From assembly GCA_023525715.1 (NCBI GenBank), contig CM042016.1:82790882-82854881 (forward strand): a DNA stretch of 64,000 nt. The letters are read 5' to 3'. A program made the position numbers and the translations under genes. Every line of letters begins with the position of its first letter. Within the stretch, counting starts at the first letter, position 1. Source of the stretch: Cichorium intybus (Eukaryota > Streptophyta > Magnoliopsida > Asterales > Asteraceae). A model generated the notes under the pieces. It searched no databases, was not told the origin of the DNA, and worked only from the letters and a program-made list of their open reading frames with translations. Below, piece after piece: positions 1-12,508 of this stretch.

Positions 1-49
1 CAAGAACAGCCACACTAACTCTCAATTGTAAGCACTTGACCAAAGAAAT
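1..49 (-). repeat. Element B 3' LTR, outer piece
   Basis: These bases match the start of the B 5' LTR near 54545-54598 with scattered substitutions. The match resumes at 8079 after element A. The last five bases (45-49, gaaat) are the target site duplicated when A inserted. Confidence 0.85.
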
Positions 50-973
50 TGATGGGTTTTGATAAATAAAATAGAGCATTTACTCTAAAACGACAACGAA
101 AGCTTTTTAAAATAACTAGTTTATTTTAGACCATTTTAAACAAAACCACTAAGGATCAATTTGCATGCGTCATAATGATATTAAAAACATACAGAGGATG
201 TTTTAAAGAGATAACCTTTGAAGCCTTTGAACTCTCTTGGTATTGGGGTGTTGAAGTAGATGACAAAAATCAAGAAGTTTGATTTCTCTATAATTATCCA
301 CCACCACTGTAAGGCACTTGGAATGCGTTTCTTATTGTAAAAATAACTTCTTAAGCCTTCAAGTACTTAAAAAACTAAGCACTAAAGGAGAAGTGCTTCT
401 ACACTCTCAAACATGGAACAAACTTCACAAAAGGATAGAGTAGAGGCAGAAAAGGAGTTGGCCACGTTTTTGAGACTAGATGAGAGAAAAAGTAGATGCA
501 AACTTTACATCTCACTATCTTTTATACTCACAAGAGAGTACCATGACCCATAATATCATTAAATGAAATATATATGATCTTATAGAAAGTATGGGTGTGT
601 AAGGTGAAGGTTGACAAGCAACCTCCACCTAACTCTCTTATGGTGGAAAAAGGACAAGAGTGTCCAACACTCTTCCTTTAGAAACTAAATAAGTCTAGTT
701 ACATCTTAATGTAACCCAAAGTGTCCAAAGCTTTGTAGAAGACTTAATATATCATACCATATTATATGATTATTAGTTTAACTCCTTATAATTATTATTT
801 TCACAAAACAATAATGATTCTATAATTAAGTACAAGAGTTGAATTAATTTATTAATTATGAAATACTTAATAAATCTTCAATAAGTACCAACTTGATAAA
901 GGTGTGACCCTATAGGATCATATGTTATTAACAATATCATTTCATAATGATTCTTGAGCATATAGATCCAACA
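50..973 (-). repeat. Element A 3' LTR
   Basis: This 924-bp LTR begins TG and ends CA on the plus strand and matches 7160-8078 over its whole length with scattered substitutions and small indels. The PPT lies immediately to its right. Confidence 0.92.
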
Positions 974-986
974 ATCTCCTACTTTC
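974..986 (-). promoter_or_regulatory. Polypurine tract of element A
   Basis: On the minus strand the purine-rich AAAGTAGGAGAT stands directly before the LTR start TGTTGG, the usual plus-strand priming site of copia elements. Confidence 0.8.
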
Positions 987-1744
987 ACAAGATTCATTAT
1001 GGATTGACAGACAGTAGTTGACGTCTAGCAATGGACTACTGCCCCTAATAACATACAAATAGGTGCCATTTATCAACATCCAATTCCAAGAGCTCAAAGC
1101 TGCAATTGATGTATAAGGTAAGTCTATCAATATTCTCTTTATTTCAGACATCATGTTGGACATGAGACATGGAACGTGATCATTCTGATTTGTTGTCCAA
1201 CTTTATGTAAGGTGACTTAGATGTCTAAATCTCAACACATGAGAGGAATAAATCCCATCTTGACTACATACGTACTCACCTATAGTTCATATTATACCCA
1301 ACGATGGCCTTCATAACTGCAGAGTTACGAACAACGTTTAACCATGTTAAAGTATAGCAACTCCTATATGTGAATCCCTAATATGTATCTAAGGTTGAAA
1401 GACATAAAGATATTTACCTTTGTTCAATAGTCACTTATGATTAACGATCCATGAAGTAATTCTTGAAGTGGGTCATATCCAATAGTTGTTCTCCAACAAG
1501 TACATACGAACTTGGATGCAACACTTTCTCATTTCATCTCATGAAATCATCCAATTTGATTCAGATTAGTCTTAATTCATAGTTACTCCCACAACCATGA
1601 GCGACTATGGACGATTTAGAATAACCAATTTATTCATGGATAAAACATGCTAACATAGAACACAGTAACATTAATACAAAAGAGATATCTCAAATATCAA
1701 AAGAGATTACGTGTCATTGCTATATAGTTTAAAATATCCAGATA
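987..1744 (-). other. Element A 3' untranslated stretch
   Basis: This is AT-rich sequence between the end of RNase H and the PPT. Short open stretches here show no copia domain, and I see no gene. Confidence 0.6.
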
Positions 1745-2600
1745 CTAATAAAGTACAGATTTAGATCCAATCACTAGATAGTCGAATCCCAATCTCTTTT
1801 GCATGGATTTAAAACTTGTTTTGAGGAAGCGGCTTTGTGAATGGACCACTACACTACCATCTGTATGAATCTTTTCAATGCGTATATTTCCCAATTCCAA
1901 TTCCTGGCGAATGAAATTGTATCTCCGTTGAATGTGTCTAGTCCTCTTGATAACCATTGGGCCTCTTGCGATAAAAATGCCATCGGTGTTGTCACAAAAC
2001 ATCTCAATGGCATTCTTGATGTTCGGGACAACCTCTAGATCACCGATGAACGTTTTCATCCAATCAACTTCTTGAGTTGCTTCTGAAGCAGCAATATACT
2101 CATATTTTGCTGTAGATAGTGTGACCACTTATTGCATTAAACTCTTCCATGAAATGGCCCCTCCATTTAGGTGAACACGTATCCCGACTGTGATCGAGAA
2201 TCATCTCGATCAGTGTTGAAGCTTGCATCGGTGTAACATCTTACAGCGAGCTCTTCATTAACACCTCCATAAACTAATAACATGTCCTTAGTTCTTGTCA
2301 AGTAATTAAGAATGTTCTTTACTAGCATCCAATGCTTTTCGCCAGGATTAGCTTGATATCGACTAGTCATACTCAATACATAAGCTACATCCGGCCTTGT
2401 ACATGTCATGGAATACATAATTGAACTTACTGCTGAAGCATACGGTATAAGACTTATTCTTTTGATCTCATCATCTGAACTAGGACAATAGGTATTAAAA
2501 AGAAGGGTGCCAGGACGCATACGTACAATTCCTCGTTTTGAGTTTTCCATTGAAAAGCGTTTTACGACTTTATCAATATACAAACTCTGATGCAATCTAA
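1745..2600 (-). pseudogene. Element A RNase H and RT-RNase H connection
   Basis: The segment at 2167-2595 holds the conserved copia connection (TCTRPDVAYVLSM, then EKHWMLVKNILNYL). RNase H follows at 1745-2128 with SEATQEVDWMKTFIGDL and a HIQRRYNFIRQ motif near its end. A copia RNase H normally degrades the RNA strand of the cDNA hybrid. The normally constant STAEAEY motif reads STAKYEY, a stop separates the two open parts, and the tail past HTDG is frameshifted. It is a non-functional remnant. Confidence 0.85.
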
Positions 2601-3352
2601 TGAGTTGTTAGGATCTATATCTATAGATCCTAATATCGAGTATGTATGCCACATCCCCTAGATCTTTCATTTCAAAAGACTTGCTTAGATAAGCCTTAGT
2701 CTCTTTCAATGTTGAGATATCTTTCCCGATCAACAATATGTCATCTACATATAGAATTAGAAAAATAATTTGCTCCCACTTGCTTTGATGTATACATATG
2801 GTTCATCAAGGCTTTCTGAGAAACCAAACTTTTTGATGTTCTCATCAAAGCGATGATACCAATTCCTAGATGCTTGTTTAAATCCATAAATGGACTTCTT
2901 CAGTTTGCACACCTTCTTTAAGTTATCTGGATTGACAAAAACTTCAGGTTGTTCTATATAGACATCTTCCTCAATATATCCATTAAGGAAAGCGGTTTGA
3001 CATCCATTTTTCATATCTCATAGTCGTAATATGCGGCTATGGCCATGATAACTCTAATGGATTTAATCTTGGTAACTGGCGAGAATGTATCTTCATAGTC
3101 AATACCATGAACTTAAGTATATCCTTTCGCAAGAAGTCATGCCTTAAATGTTTGTACATTACCATCCATGTAAATCTTGTTCTTGAAGATCCACTTGCTT
3201 CCAACAACCCTACTATCTAGATGCAAGTCAACCAACTCCCATATTTGATTATCACTCATGGACTGAATTTTAGCTCTCATAGACTCAATCCATTTATCAG
3301 ATTCTGAATCTGTAGTAGTTACCTTGAAATTAGTGGGCTCACATAGATCCAC
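2601..3352 (-). pseudogene. Element A reverse transcriptase remnant
   Basis: Two open parts are clear. The N-terminal part at 3137-3352 has WIESMRAKIQSMSDNQIWELVD and VGSKWIFKNK. The central part at 2757-3014 has TAFLNGYIEEDVYIEQPE and KLKKSIYGFKQASRNWYHRF. The catalytic YVDD lies just downstream, near 2735-2760, in LILYVDDILL. Stops and frameshifts separate the parts, for example around 3015-3136. This is a typical RVT_2 copia polymerase that can no longer be translated as one chain. Confidence 0.88.
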
Positions 3353-4229
3353 TAAGAAGACTTCCTCTTCAAGAATGACAAATCCATATATGTCAGGTTT
3401 CTGTCGAGGTCTACTTGAGCATCATATAGTTGGTGTGTCGTTTGGCATCTGAATTACAGTCTCAGGCTCCACAGTATCAGGTGGAGTGTTATTCTCAACT
3501 ATAGGTTGTAAATCTCCTCGAGATCAATAGGGCTCCCACTTGATTTATTCATTATAAAGTCTTTTTCAAGAAACACGACTTTTCGAGCTATAAAAACTCG
3601 ATTTTCTTTTTTCTTAAAAAAGTAATAGCCCATGGTTTCTTTTGGGTATCCCACAAAGAAACACTTTTGAGATCTGGGTTTAAGCTTGTTAGAAGTCTCT
3701 ACTTTAACATGAGCTTCACAACCCCAAATCTTTAAGTAAGACATTGGTGGAATCTTTCCATGCCATAACTCGTATGGTTTCTTACTAACCTCTTTAGTTA
3801 GGACTATATTTACGATATGGGTAGCAGTTTCGAGGGCATATCACCAAAACGAATGATGAAGGGAAGTATGACTCATCATTGATTGTATCATATCAAGTAA
3901 GGTATGATTTCTCCTTTCGGAAACACCATTATGTTGTGGCATTCCGGGTGGAGTGAGTTGTGACACTATGCCACAATTCTTGAGATGCTCATAAAACTCA
4001 TAGCTTAGATATTCACCACCACGATTCGATCGTATGGATTTAATCGTTTTACTTAGCTGATTTTGTACTTCATTTTGGAATACTTTAAATATTTCAAAAG
4101 CTTCATATTAGTGTTTCATGAGATACACATATCCAAATCTACTGAAATCATTAGTAAATGTAATGAGGTATCTTTCACTGCTTCTAGTCATTGTCTTAAA
4201 AGGTCCACATACATCAGTATGTATGAGTC
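3353..4229 (-). pseudogene. Element A integrase, core and C-terminal part
   Basis: The open part at 3499-3744 carries the conserved post-core block LKIWGCEAHVKV, KLKPRSQKCFFVGYPKETMGYYF and FIARKVVFLEKDF, ending in SGSPIDLEEI. The core upstream (3745-4229) keeps matching pieces in shifting frames: translated minus-strand fragments include the HNGVSERRNHTLLDMI-type block near 3880-3950. Stops make it inactive. The region 3353-3498 is the variable linker to RT. Confidence 0.8.
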
Positions 4230-4860
4230 CTAATAGATCAGAAGCTCTTTCACCGAGACCCTCTTTCCACATAGACAATATTCGCAAACATCAAAAGACT
4301 CTGAGCCTGTTGATTCTAAGATTCCATCCTTTTGAAACTTAGCGATGCGAGTTTTGTTTATGTGACCAAGTCGATAATGCCAAAAATAAGTTTTTTTAAA
4401 GTTCGACTTTGTTTTCCTATTTTTTAAGTTGTAAATTGAATTATCTTTGTTGTATGAACCGTTTAAATCAATCTCATATATCCCATTATTGGGACAAGTC
4501 ACAAAATAGAATATATTATCTTTAAACACGGATATGTTTCCTGAATGAAAGTCAAATTCATATTGAAACTCATGTTCATACAAACGGAATGTAGAGATAA
4601 TATTCCTATTTATACCTGGTACATAACAACAATTGTTCAATGCAAGATACAAACCCATTTTGAAGTAGGAGATGATATTGGATTATGGCCTTCACAGCTA
4701 CATGATAGTCGTTTCATACATGCAATTACAAGTCGCCATCTCATAGGTCTATAACACTCCTTAGTCCTTGCAAATCATTGCAGACGTTAGTACCACTTCC
4801 GTTATCGAATACCCAAGAGTTGGTACGGAATGTCCCTTCTCATTGCAGTGAAAACAATCA
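4230..4860 (-). pseudogene. Element A protease and GAG-pre-integrase region
   Basis: The open part at 4230-4658 has NCCYVPGINRNIIS, then the integrase zinc-binding region WHYRLGHINKTRIAKFQKDG with VCEYCLCGK, that is the H, H, C, C ligands. Upstream, near 4740-4815, the protease site reads WVFDNGSGTNVCNDLQGL. The family norm is DTG, so the second catalytic-loop residue is altered. The two parts are in different frames. Confidence 0.82.
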
Positions 4861-5640
4861 AAGTCGATAGTAGGCTTAGGCTTTGGAGAAGAGTTAGTGG
4901 AACAAGGCTTCCATTTACCCTTCCTTTGTCCTTCTTAAGGGCCTTGCCTTTTCCCTTCTTGGTAACATTACCGGTTTTCTTCTTGGAGATTTGACCCTCG
5001 CGGATCAGCAACACTAGATTTCCCGACTTCTTGATATTAGCCTCGGCATTTTTATGCATCAAGTGAAGCTTATTGATGCTCCTTTCCCAATCATTCATTG
5101 TAAGTTCAACACGGATTGATTGAATGATTTTGGCAAAGAGGAAAGGATCACATCCGTTGCTAACTCATCACTAAAGGGGAAGTCGAGGTGGGCAAGCTGC
5201 TCAGTGTACACTATCATTTTAAGTACATGAGCACTCATAGAAGAACCTTAAGCCATTTTGCAGCCAATAAAAGCATTCAAGGTCTCAAACCTTTCTTGCT
5301 TAGCCTAAACCTGAAACATAATTTTTATTTGCTTGATCATATCAATCGCTTCATGAAACTCAAATGTTTTCTAAAGCTCAGGAGATACAGTGGCAAACAT
5401 GATGCAAGCCACCTCGAGCGAATCATTTACATGTTTCGTTCGAGCGTCTTTTAGTTGCTTAGAGGCATTGGCGGGAGGTTCATCCGGTATAGGCACATCA
5501 AGGACATAGTCATTTTTCTCAAGCTTGAGGACAATCCTTAATTTCCTAAACCAATTAAGGAAGTTGGGTCCGGTCAATTTTTGTTTTTCGAGGATGGACC
5601 GAATAGTGAGAGAATAGGTGGTTACAGACGCGGTTGTCAT
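4802..5640 (-). pseudogene. Element A gag remnant
   Basis: The start is the ATG at 5638-5640: the next 89 codons are a typical UBN2-type copia gag N-terminus (LTGPNFLNWFRKLRIVLK, then LEVACIMFATVSPEL). The C-terminal part at 4802-5098 contains a lysine-rich linker (KKTGNVTKKGKGKALKK) and the first half of a zinc knuckle, CFHCNEKGH, whose last cysteine is lost. The middle (5099-5370) is frame-broken. Gag would have packed the element RNA in virus-like particles. Confidence 0.82.
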
Positions 5641-7146
5641 CTATAAAATAATAAGATTCATTTAATATCTTTGATATAATTTTCTTTTAATATTAATTAC
5701 CCTTAAAATTAAGATTGAAAATCTAAGATCATCATCACACATAATCATTTCTGGCGGTGACCCACAACACAAGTTATTATGTTGATCGGTAGGTTACAAT
5801 AACCAATTACATCTCAAATGTAACTCTTAGAATTTTATGGGATCCAAAAAACATATTATGTTTAATGGCATGTTAATCCCATCTATGCCTCAAGTCTCTC
5901 ATGCTTAGGTGACCTTTATCACATAAGATTCTTGAACAAATCATCCAAACTTAAAAAATCTTTTGAATTATACTTTATTAACGGTTAAGTGACCTTTATC
6001 CCGTTAGCAAACATAAAACACCTTGGCCATCAAAGAAAAATGCAAATAGACAAGGTGACCCTAGAATCTATAAGCATTTCACAATGATACACAATTGATT
6101 TTTAAAATGGATTGCATAGATTTTGAAGTTTTTCAGAATAAGGGCTTTTAAACGTTTGATTATTCTAGCATTTTAAAATGGTTTGTATCATGAATATTTC
6201 ATGTATAAAATATTCCATGGTACATTTTTGAAGGTTCCAAATGTATAAAATGAAATCAATATCTTATATTTGATTTAGTTTGTTAAAATTTAATATCTAA
6301 TATTAATTTTGCCGTTATACCAATAGGAATCGATTTTTAACTTTTTAATAAAACTTTCTTTTATTATAAATTTATGGAGTTAGGTTTAGTTTAAAACAAT
6401 TTTAAATATTTTTAAATATTTAAAAGTTTGGCAATTTGAAGAGTTCAAAAATTAAAACTCTTTTTAATAAAAACTCCAATTTTACACATCTCATATACAA
6501 ACTTTATTATTTAAAATTCCAAACTCCAACTTAATGTTATTTTTTTTTTAAATATTCTTTTGTATGGAAAACATATTTTCAAACATACAACATTATATAA
6601 CAAACAAAAATAAACATCACATGCATGCATCACACAATGCATAAACAAAGCCATTTTCTAGCAACAATTATTGTGAGCCATCACAATAATTATTAAGTTA
6701 TTTTCTAAATGACTTAATGAGGACACTTAAAGGGTCTTCAAAACACCATGTCTTGAGAGGATCTTCATGAACTCCATCTTGTTACATTTTTTTTAATTGT
6801 AAACAAACTAGTCTAAACTAATCTATTACATACAAACTGAAATAATACCTATTTATCTATTACATTATCATATGAATAAATAAATGGCAATCACAAGTGT
6901 CCTAATGGCTTGTTTGTACACAATCTCATCAAATGAAATATAAACAACACTTTGTTATTTCTAAGACAACTTTTATATAACCAAAATGCATGAAAATGGT
7001 TATATATAAAAATAAACAATTTTATAACAAGAAGTTGCCAAATAAAAACAAATATGGATATTTCTTAGCAAAAATAAATACATCATTGTTTTCCTAAAAC
7101 CAAATATTACCAAACATAAAAAAAATATTCTTACATATAAAAGATG
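5641..7146 (-). other. Element A 5' leader
   Basis: A very AT-rich 1.5 kb stretch between the PBS and the gag ATG. It has no open reading frame of note and no repeat that I can recognise. A long leader of this type is shared by elements C and D. Confidence 0.7.
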
Positions 7147-7158
7147 GCTTTGATACCA
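7147..7158 (-). promoter_or_regulatory. Primer-binding site of element A
   Basis: The minus strand reads TGGTATCAAAGC, matching the 3' end of initiator tRNA-Met with one change (G to A at position 9). It lies one base from the 5' LTR. Confidence 0.85.
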
Positions 7159-7159
7159 C

Positions 7160-8078
7160 TTATGGTTTTGATAAATAAAATAGTGTGTTTTAGGCTAAAA
7201 CGGCAATTGAAACTTTTTAAAATAACTAGTTTATTTTAGACCATTTTAAACAAAACCATCAAGGTTTACATGGGTAAGATTGATGTTAAAAACATACATA
7301 GGATGTTTAAAAGAGATAACCTTTGAAGCCTTTGAACCCTCTTTGTATTGAGGTGTTGAAGTAGATGACAAAAATCAAGAAGTTTGATTTCTCTATAAGT
7401 ATCCACCACCAAGTTAAAGGCACTTGGAATGTTGGTTTCTTCTTGTAAAAAGAACTTCTTGAGTCTTCAAGTACTTAAAAAATTAAACACTAAAGCAGAA
7501 GTGCTTCTACACTCTCAAACATGGACAAACTTCACAAAAGGAGAGAGTAGAGGGAGAAAAGGATTTGGCCACGTTTTTGAGACTAGATGAGAGAAAAACT
7601 AGATGCAAACTTTGCATCTCGCTCCCTTTTATACTCACAAGAGAGTACCATGACCCATACTATCATTAAATGCAAAAGATATGATCTTATACAAAGTATG
7701 GGTGTGTAAGGTGAAGATTAAAAAGCAACCTCCACCCAACTCTCTTATGGTGGAAAAGGACAAGAGTGCCCAACACTCTTCCTTAGAAACTAACTAAGTC
7801 TAGTTACATCTTAATGTAACCCAAAGTGTCCAAAGCTTTGTACAAGACTTAATATAGCATACCATATTATATGATTATTAGTTTAACTCCTTGTAATTAT
7901 TATTTACACAAAACAATAATTATTCTATAATTAAATACAAGAGTTGAATTTATTTATTAATTATCAAATACTTAATAAATATTCAACAAGTACCAACTTG
8001 ATAAAGGTGTGACCCTATAGGATCATATGTTATTAGCAATATCATTTCATAGTGATTCTTGAGCATATAGATCCAACA
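7160..8078 (-). repeat. Element A 5' LTR
   Basis: This 919-bp LTR pairs with 50-973. Its left-end TG has mutated to TT, and its right end is CA. It is followed by the TSD gaaat and the rest of the element B LTR. Confidence 0.92.
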
Positions 8079-8826
8079 GAAATCGTTGCAGCAAGAAATA
8101 CAAGAAGAACAAACAAGCAAAGATCAACACAGAGAAATTTTAGTGGTTCACTTGATTGTGAGATCAAGTTACATCCACTGGGAACTAGAGAGAAATTCTA
8201 TTATATGAATGTTATATAAATTTACAAGTATAAACTACACTCTAATAATCACACACACTTTACTCATGGTTACACTGAGATTTATATATAGAGGGAGGAC
8301 AAGATTTGTGATCAATAAAGGTAAATCTTCTAGGCATTGACTTTTTGCACTAGGCTAGCCGATAGGACAAGACAATGAACATGCTTTGGTGGACCAACTT
8401 CTGACAACAACAGTCCATTGGAATTTGTGCCAAGGGTACACTTCACTCCTGAAGTAGCTTAACCCTTTTACCAACATCTCGAATCTAAATATCTGATCCA
8501 TAAGAAGGATCTACTACAAAGTCCGATCCGTAGTGAGGGCTGCTCCCTTGGATCGGATGATACCTCCGGACGCATGATCTTAAAGTAGAGTAAGATAATG
8601 GGGAACACACCGACTCGTGAAACCTACTTTACACTGATTGATCTTCGCATCGCATCTCTTGAATATTTGAGGCGGAGCTCACAATCTTAGATGAAGAGAC
8701 TGATCCAGACAAAGCACAATCTTCAACCGCATTGGCATTCCTCGCTTCGGTTTGGTTGTTTTGGACCGTTGATCTTCTTCAGTTGTAGTGACTCCTCGGT
8801 TCGGATTAGGCCCCACATATTCAACA
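8079..8826 (-). repeat. Element B 3' LTR, inner piece
   Basis: It matches 54596-55338 with many substitutions, ends in TCAACA, and is followed by the copia PPT. Bases 8079-8083 are the second TSD copy of element A. Confidence 0.88.
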
Positions 8827-8840
8827 ATCTCCCACTTGGA
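8827..8840 (-). promoter_or_regulatory. Polypurine tract of element B
   Basis: The minus strand reads TCCAAGTGGGAGAT immediately before the LTR start TGTTGA, the standard copia PPT. Confidence 0.82.
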
Positions 8841-9393
8841 GACTAATTAGAACTAGATTCTTTTGTCTACTAACTCATAACCAATGAGTCTTTTCTCTTT
8901 CTCTCTAGCTCCTTGTCTTAGCCTTACTTCTGTGGAAGACTAGTTGAAGCCATGCAAAACTTCAACTTATCCAACGACACCACCTTAGTGAAAATGTCTA
9001 CAGGATTCTTCGCACCAAGTATTTTCTTCAAAATGAAGGTACCTTCAGCTATCTGCTCATTAATGAAATGATATCTCATCTTGTTGTGTTTCGTATTGCT
9101 GTGAAACACCGGATTCTTCGCTAAGTGAATTGCCTTCTATTTTTTCCTACCTCTTTTAGGAAGTTCTTCAACCACAGCAGTTCCTTGCTAGCTTCAGCTA
9201 CTGCCATGTATTCTGCTTTAGTGGTTGATAGAGCTACACTCTTCTGCAATATGGACATCCAACTGACTGCGGTTCCTACTATTTTAAAGACATAACCAGG
9301 TTAAGGATGCATCCGAGGTTCCTTTCAAGTAGCAAAGCAACCACTTGACACCTTCCCAATTCTTTTTCCTCGAATTTGACATGAACATGCATA
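8841..9393 (-). pseudogene. Element B RNase H remnant
   Basis: The open part at 8924-9109 is the conserved end of a copia RNase H: SNTKHNKMRYHFINEQI, then LGAKNPVDIFTKVV. Upstream (9110-9390), pieces matching STTKAEYMAVAEAS and the tail of the connection occur in shifted frames. It is decayed beyond function. Confidence 0.82.
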
Positions 9394-10081
9394 CTACTCC
9401 CACCGCATGTGTAATGTCTGGCCTTGTGCACACCATGTGTACATCAAACTGCCAACTCCTGACGCATAGGAAACCTTAGCCATTTCTTCCTTGTCTCTAT
9501 CCGCCTTAGGGGATTCTTCTTTTGAAAGCTTTAAATGGCTTCCAAGCGGGGTACTCTGGACGTTAGAACTTTCCATGTTGAGTTTCTCCAAATATTTCAG
9601 GATGTACCTCTCCTGAGAAAGTTTGATCTCACCCGAAGTTCAGTTTTTGAAAATACCCATGCCCAATATTTGCTTAGCAGGTCCTAGGTCCTTCATCTCG
9701 AATTCATTCAACAACTGCTGTTTCAGCATGTTGATCTCATATATGTTAGCACCCGTCACTAAGATATCGTCAACATAGAGAGGCAGGATGATTGATGAGG
9801 TCTTTAGTTGCTTCCGGTAGTAGCAATGGTCGTTGTCAACCCGTACAAGCTTTTCTTTAATTGGCACACCAAGTTTTATTTCCCAGCAATCTCAAAACCT
9901 TTTGGTTGCACCATGTAGATGTCTTCTTCAAGATCGCCATGCAAGAACACAGTCTTAACATCTAGCTGCTCTAGGTAGAGATCTTCGGATGCAACAATCC
10001 TAAGCACAGTTCTTATTATGGTCATCTTCACAACCAGATAGAAAATCTCATTGTAGTCAACACCCTCTTTTTGTTGGAACC
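9394..10081 (-). pseudogene. Element B reverse transcriptase, C-terminal half
   Basis: The part at 9640-9867 has the catalytic block LPLYVDDILVTGAN, then FEMKDLGPAKQILGM. The part at 9394-9591 continues with KLNMESSNVQSTPLGSHLKLS and VSYASGVGSLMY. Near 9900-10081 the conserved FLHGDLEEDIYMVQPKGF-like block and VDYNE can be read in shifted frames. The N-terminal half lies beyond the solo LTR, at 11179-11380. Confidence 0.85.
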
Positions 10082-11178
10082 TGTGACAACCTAAAATTTG
10101 ATATAAGAAGATAAATGAAAATAAGTATATTTGATGATTAAAAAGTGAAGGTTCTTATTTACTGCTTATCTAGTTTAAGGGTAAAATAGTTCAATAATGC
10201 AAAGATATGGAGAATTATGTTTAAGACCTTATATTAAGTTATAATGAATTGTTACTTCATTTGGAAATTTGTTTTAAAGGCCCCCGGGAAAAATGAAATT
10301 TTGGAGACGAAACTGAAGAAAACTTTTGTCAATTATTTAAAAATTAATATCTAAAAATATTTAAGGATTTGGGAAAAAGTCTTCAAGAAGACTTTTGTAA
10401 ATTTTAATGTAATAAGAATATAGGAAAAATATTCGGGTAGTTTTGAGTTATAACTAAGAAGTTATGACGGATTAAAGATAGCACAAAAGTGACAAAAGTG
10501 GCTAAAGGGTCATGTTTAGGTGTCTGTATCGTAAAATATATAGAGATTCAGACTTACGTCAATAGGAGGAAGTTGTAAAGCTCATTTCCACCTTTCTAAA
10601 GGTAGAAAGTTAGTAAAAATCCGTTATCGTATGTGGGAGTTATGATACTGTAAAGTTTGAGAAAAAAATTAGGGTAAATATCGAAATTTTTCTAAGGCAT
10701 ATAACCTAAGGGTATTTTTGGAAATTTGCCACTTCTTTTGACCAAATCTAAATCTCAAAAATTCCTTAGCCTGTTTTTTTAACTGCTATCGAAATTTTTC
10801 TAAGGCATATGACCTAAGGTGTAAGTCTCAAGATATGTTGAATCAAGTACAACAAGGAGCTTAAAAACTTGTCTTACGATATCGAGTTACTTTTAATACG
10901 ATATAGTTATGTTATGTAATCAAGAGGTCTTAGATTATGGTTTATAATTCCCTTGTAGATGTATTGTTATGTTTTGGCTATGTCCCATGTTTTATGGTCT
11001 ATTTTTTATTGAGTGGAAGTCAGTATGGATTTTATTCAATTAGCCTAGAAGTCATGGCGAAATTTCGGTACATGATTTAAGGTCAAGAGAAAAGTTTTTA
11101 AAAGCACGAAATTTTACTTCAAAATGTTTTTTATAAGCGATAACACCATTTAAGGTGTATGAAAGATGGGGTATTACA
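10082..11178 (-). repeat. Solo LTR of a gypsy element inside element B RT
   Basis: The 1097-bp segment starts TGTGACAACC and ends GGGGTATTACA. On the minus strand it opens TGTAATACCCC, the start typical of plant gypsy (Tekay/Del-like) LTRs. It is flanked by gaacc (10077-10081) and aaacc (11179-11183), a 5-bp TSD with one difference, and the RT reading resumes on both sides. No internal region or second LTR is present, so it most likely formed by LTR-LTR recombination. It contains a diverged direct repeat of about 34 bp (near 10679 and 10787). Confidence 0.85.
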
Positions 11179-11380
11179 AAACCGCTTGACCACCAATCGT
11201 GCTTTGTATCTCTTACTTTCATCAGCTTCATCCTTGAACCGAAACACCCACTTGTTGGCCAATGCCTTCTTCTTTGCAGGTAACTTGACAAGAGACCAAG
11301 TCTCGTTCTTGTCAAGTGAGTGTATCTCATCGTCTATCGTCTTCTTCCATTGTACGAAGTCTTTCATCCTTAAGGATTCA
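11179..11380 (-). pseudogene. Element B reverse transcriptase, N-terminal part
   Basis: The minus-strand reading has FVQWKKTIDDEIHSLDKNET, then WSLVKLP, ANKWVFRFKDE and RYKARLVVKRF. This is the start of the copia RT domain, ending where the solo LTR entered. The next residues of the family (QKEGVDYNE type) resume left of the solo LTR. Confidence 0.85.
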
Positions 11381-12508
11381 GGATAAGATTATGGTTCCCC
11401 ATTTTTGGTTAGCAACAGGTAACTTGCTAATGCGGCGTAGCGAATCAGAGGTCTTCTCTCTCTAGTGGATCTCTTGAGAATACTTGGAGCTGTAGCTATT
11501 GATTCTTCAGCTTCGTTTCGGTCGTGTTACCCTCCTCCTCGGATGAGCTCACACTATCTACGGTTCTCTAAGATGCTTCTTCATAACTCCCACTGCTTCC
11601 GGAGTCTCTACTTGACTTTTCAACAGAAGGCTTCGCATGATCTTCTCTGGATGACCCTACAAATAGAACTTGCGCATTTTCTTCGAATGGTTTGCTTTAG
11701 TCAGTTATTGAGAGAGTGTCTTAATACATGGCATTCTCGTTGAATATCACATCCCAACTTCTAATAACCCTTCTGCTCTGGCTATCCCATCATCAGTACC
11801 CCATGCTATACATACCATACCCAATAAAGAAACACTTCTTCGACTTGGCCTCTATCTTGTCTCTTTCACCGTCCTTTTCCTTGACATATGAGACACATCC
11901 AAAGACTTTAAGGTGTTTAATGGAAATCTCATAACCTTGCCATTCCCCTTCAGGAATCTTGAACCCCAGGGGGACTGACGGTCCTCGGTTGATTAAGTAG
12001 GCTGCGGTATTCACGGCATCTACCCAGAACATCTTGGGCATCCCAGCAGGCAGCCTCATGCTCTTCACCCTCTCATTCAAAGTTATGTTCATCTGTTCCG
12101 CTATGCCATTCTACTGAGGGGTTTTTGGGACCGTCTTCAACATCTGGATCCCATGCTCAACACAGTAATCAACGAATTCTCAGTTGCTATTCTCTGCCCC
12201 ATTTCCGAACTTCAAACATTTGACCTTGAGACCCGTCTCAGTCTCGACAGTAGCTCTCCACTTCTTGAAAGTGGCAAACACTTCCGATTTATTCTTCATG
12301 AAGTAAACTCATACCTTCCGGGTTGAGTCATCAACAAAAGTAAAGTAGTAATGAGATCCTCTAACTGAAGATTCAGAGGTTGGTCTGTAGACGTTATAAT
12401 GCACAAGTTGGAGTTTCGTAGCCTTCAGAGCATGGCCACCTTAGAGAAGGTGACCATATTTTATTTACCAAGTACGTAGGGCTCACAGAATTTTTCTGCA
12501 GAAGCTTT
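11381..12508 (-). pseudogene. Element B integrase remnant
   Basis: The open part at 11793-12092 holds NGIAEQMNITLNERVKSMR (just upstream), MPKMFWVDAVNTAAYLINRG, IKHLKVFGCVSYVKEKD and KSKKCFFIGYG. These are the end of the catalytic core and the block after it. The segment 12093-12508 shows the rest of the core and CEPYVLGK in changing frames, and 11381-11792 is the linker to RT. Element C cut the integrase at 12508; its zinc-binding part continues at 49396-49487. Confidence 0.8.

Larger units (their letters stand above)
50..8078 (-). mobile_element. Ty1/copia element A, complete structure, decayed coding
   Basis: An 8.0 kb element with LTRs at 50-973 and 7160-8078, a tRNA-iMet-type PBS beside the right LTR and a PPT beside the left LTR, so it reads on the minus strand. 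The 5-bp TSD gaaat at 45-49 and 8079-8083 is exact. The domain order on the minus strand is gag, protease, integrase, RT, RNase H, which is the copia order. All domains are recognisable but broken by stops and frameshifts. It interrupts the 3' LTR of element B, which rejoins exactly when A and one TSD copy are removed. Confidence 0.92.

Noticed and set aside
10082..11178. Solo LTR read as a host intergenic gap
   Set aside because: The near-match 5-bp repeats, TG/CA ends and the RT reading that resumes on both sides show an insertion.
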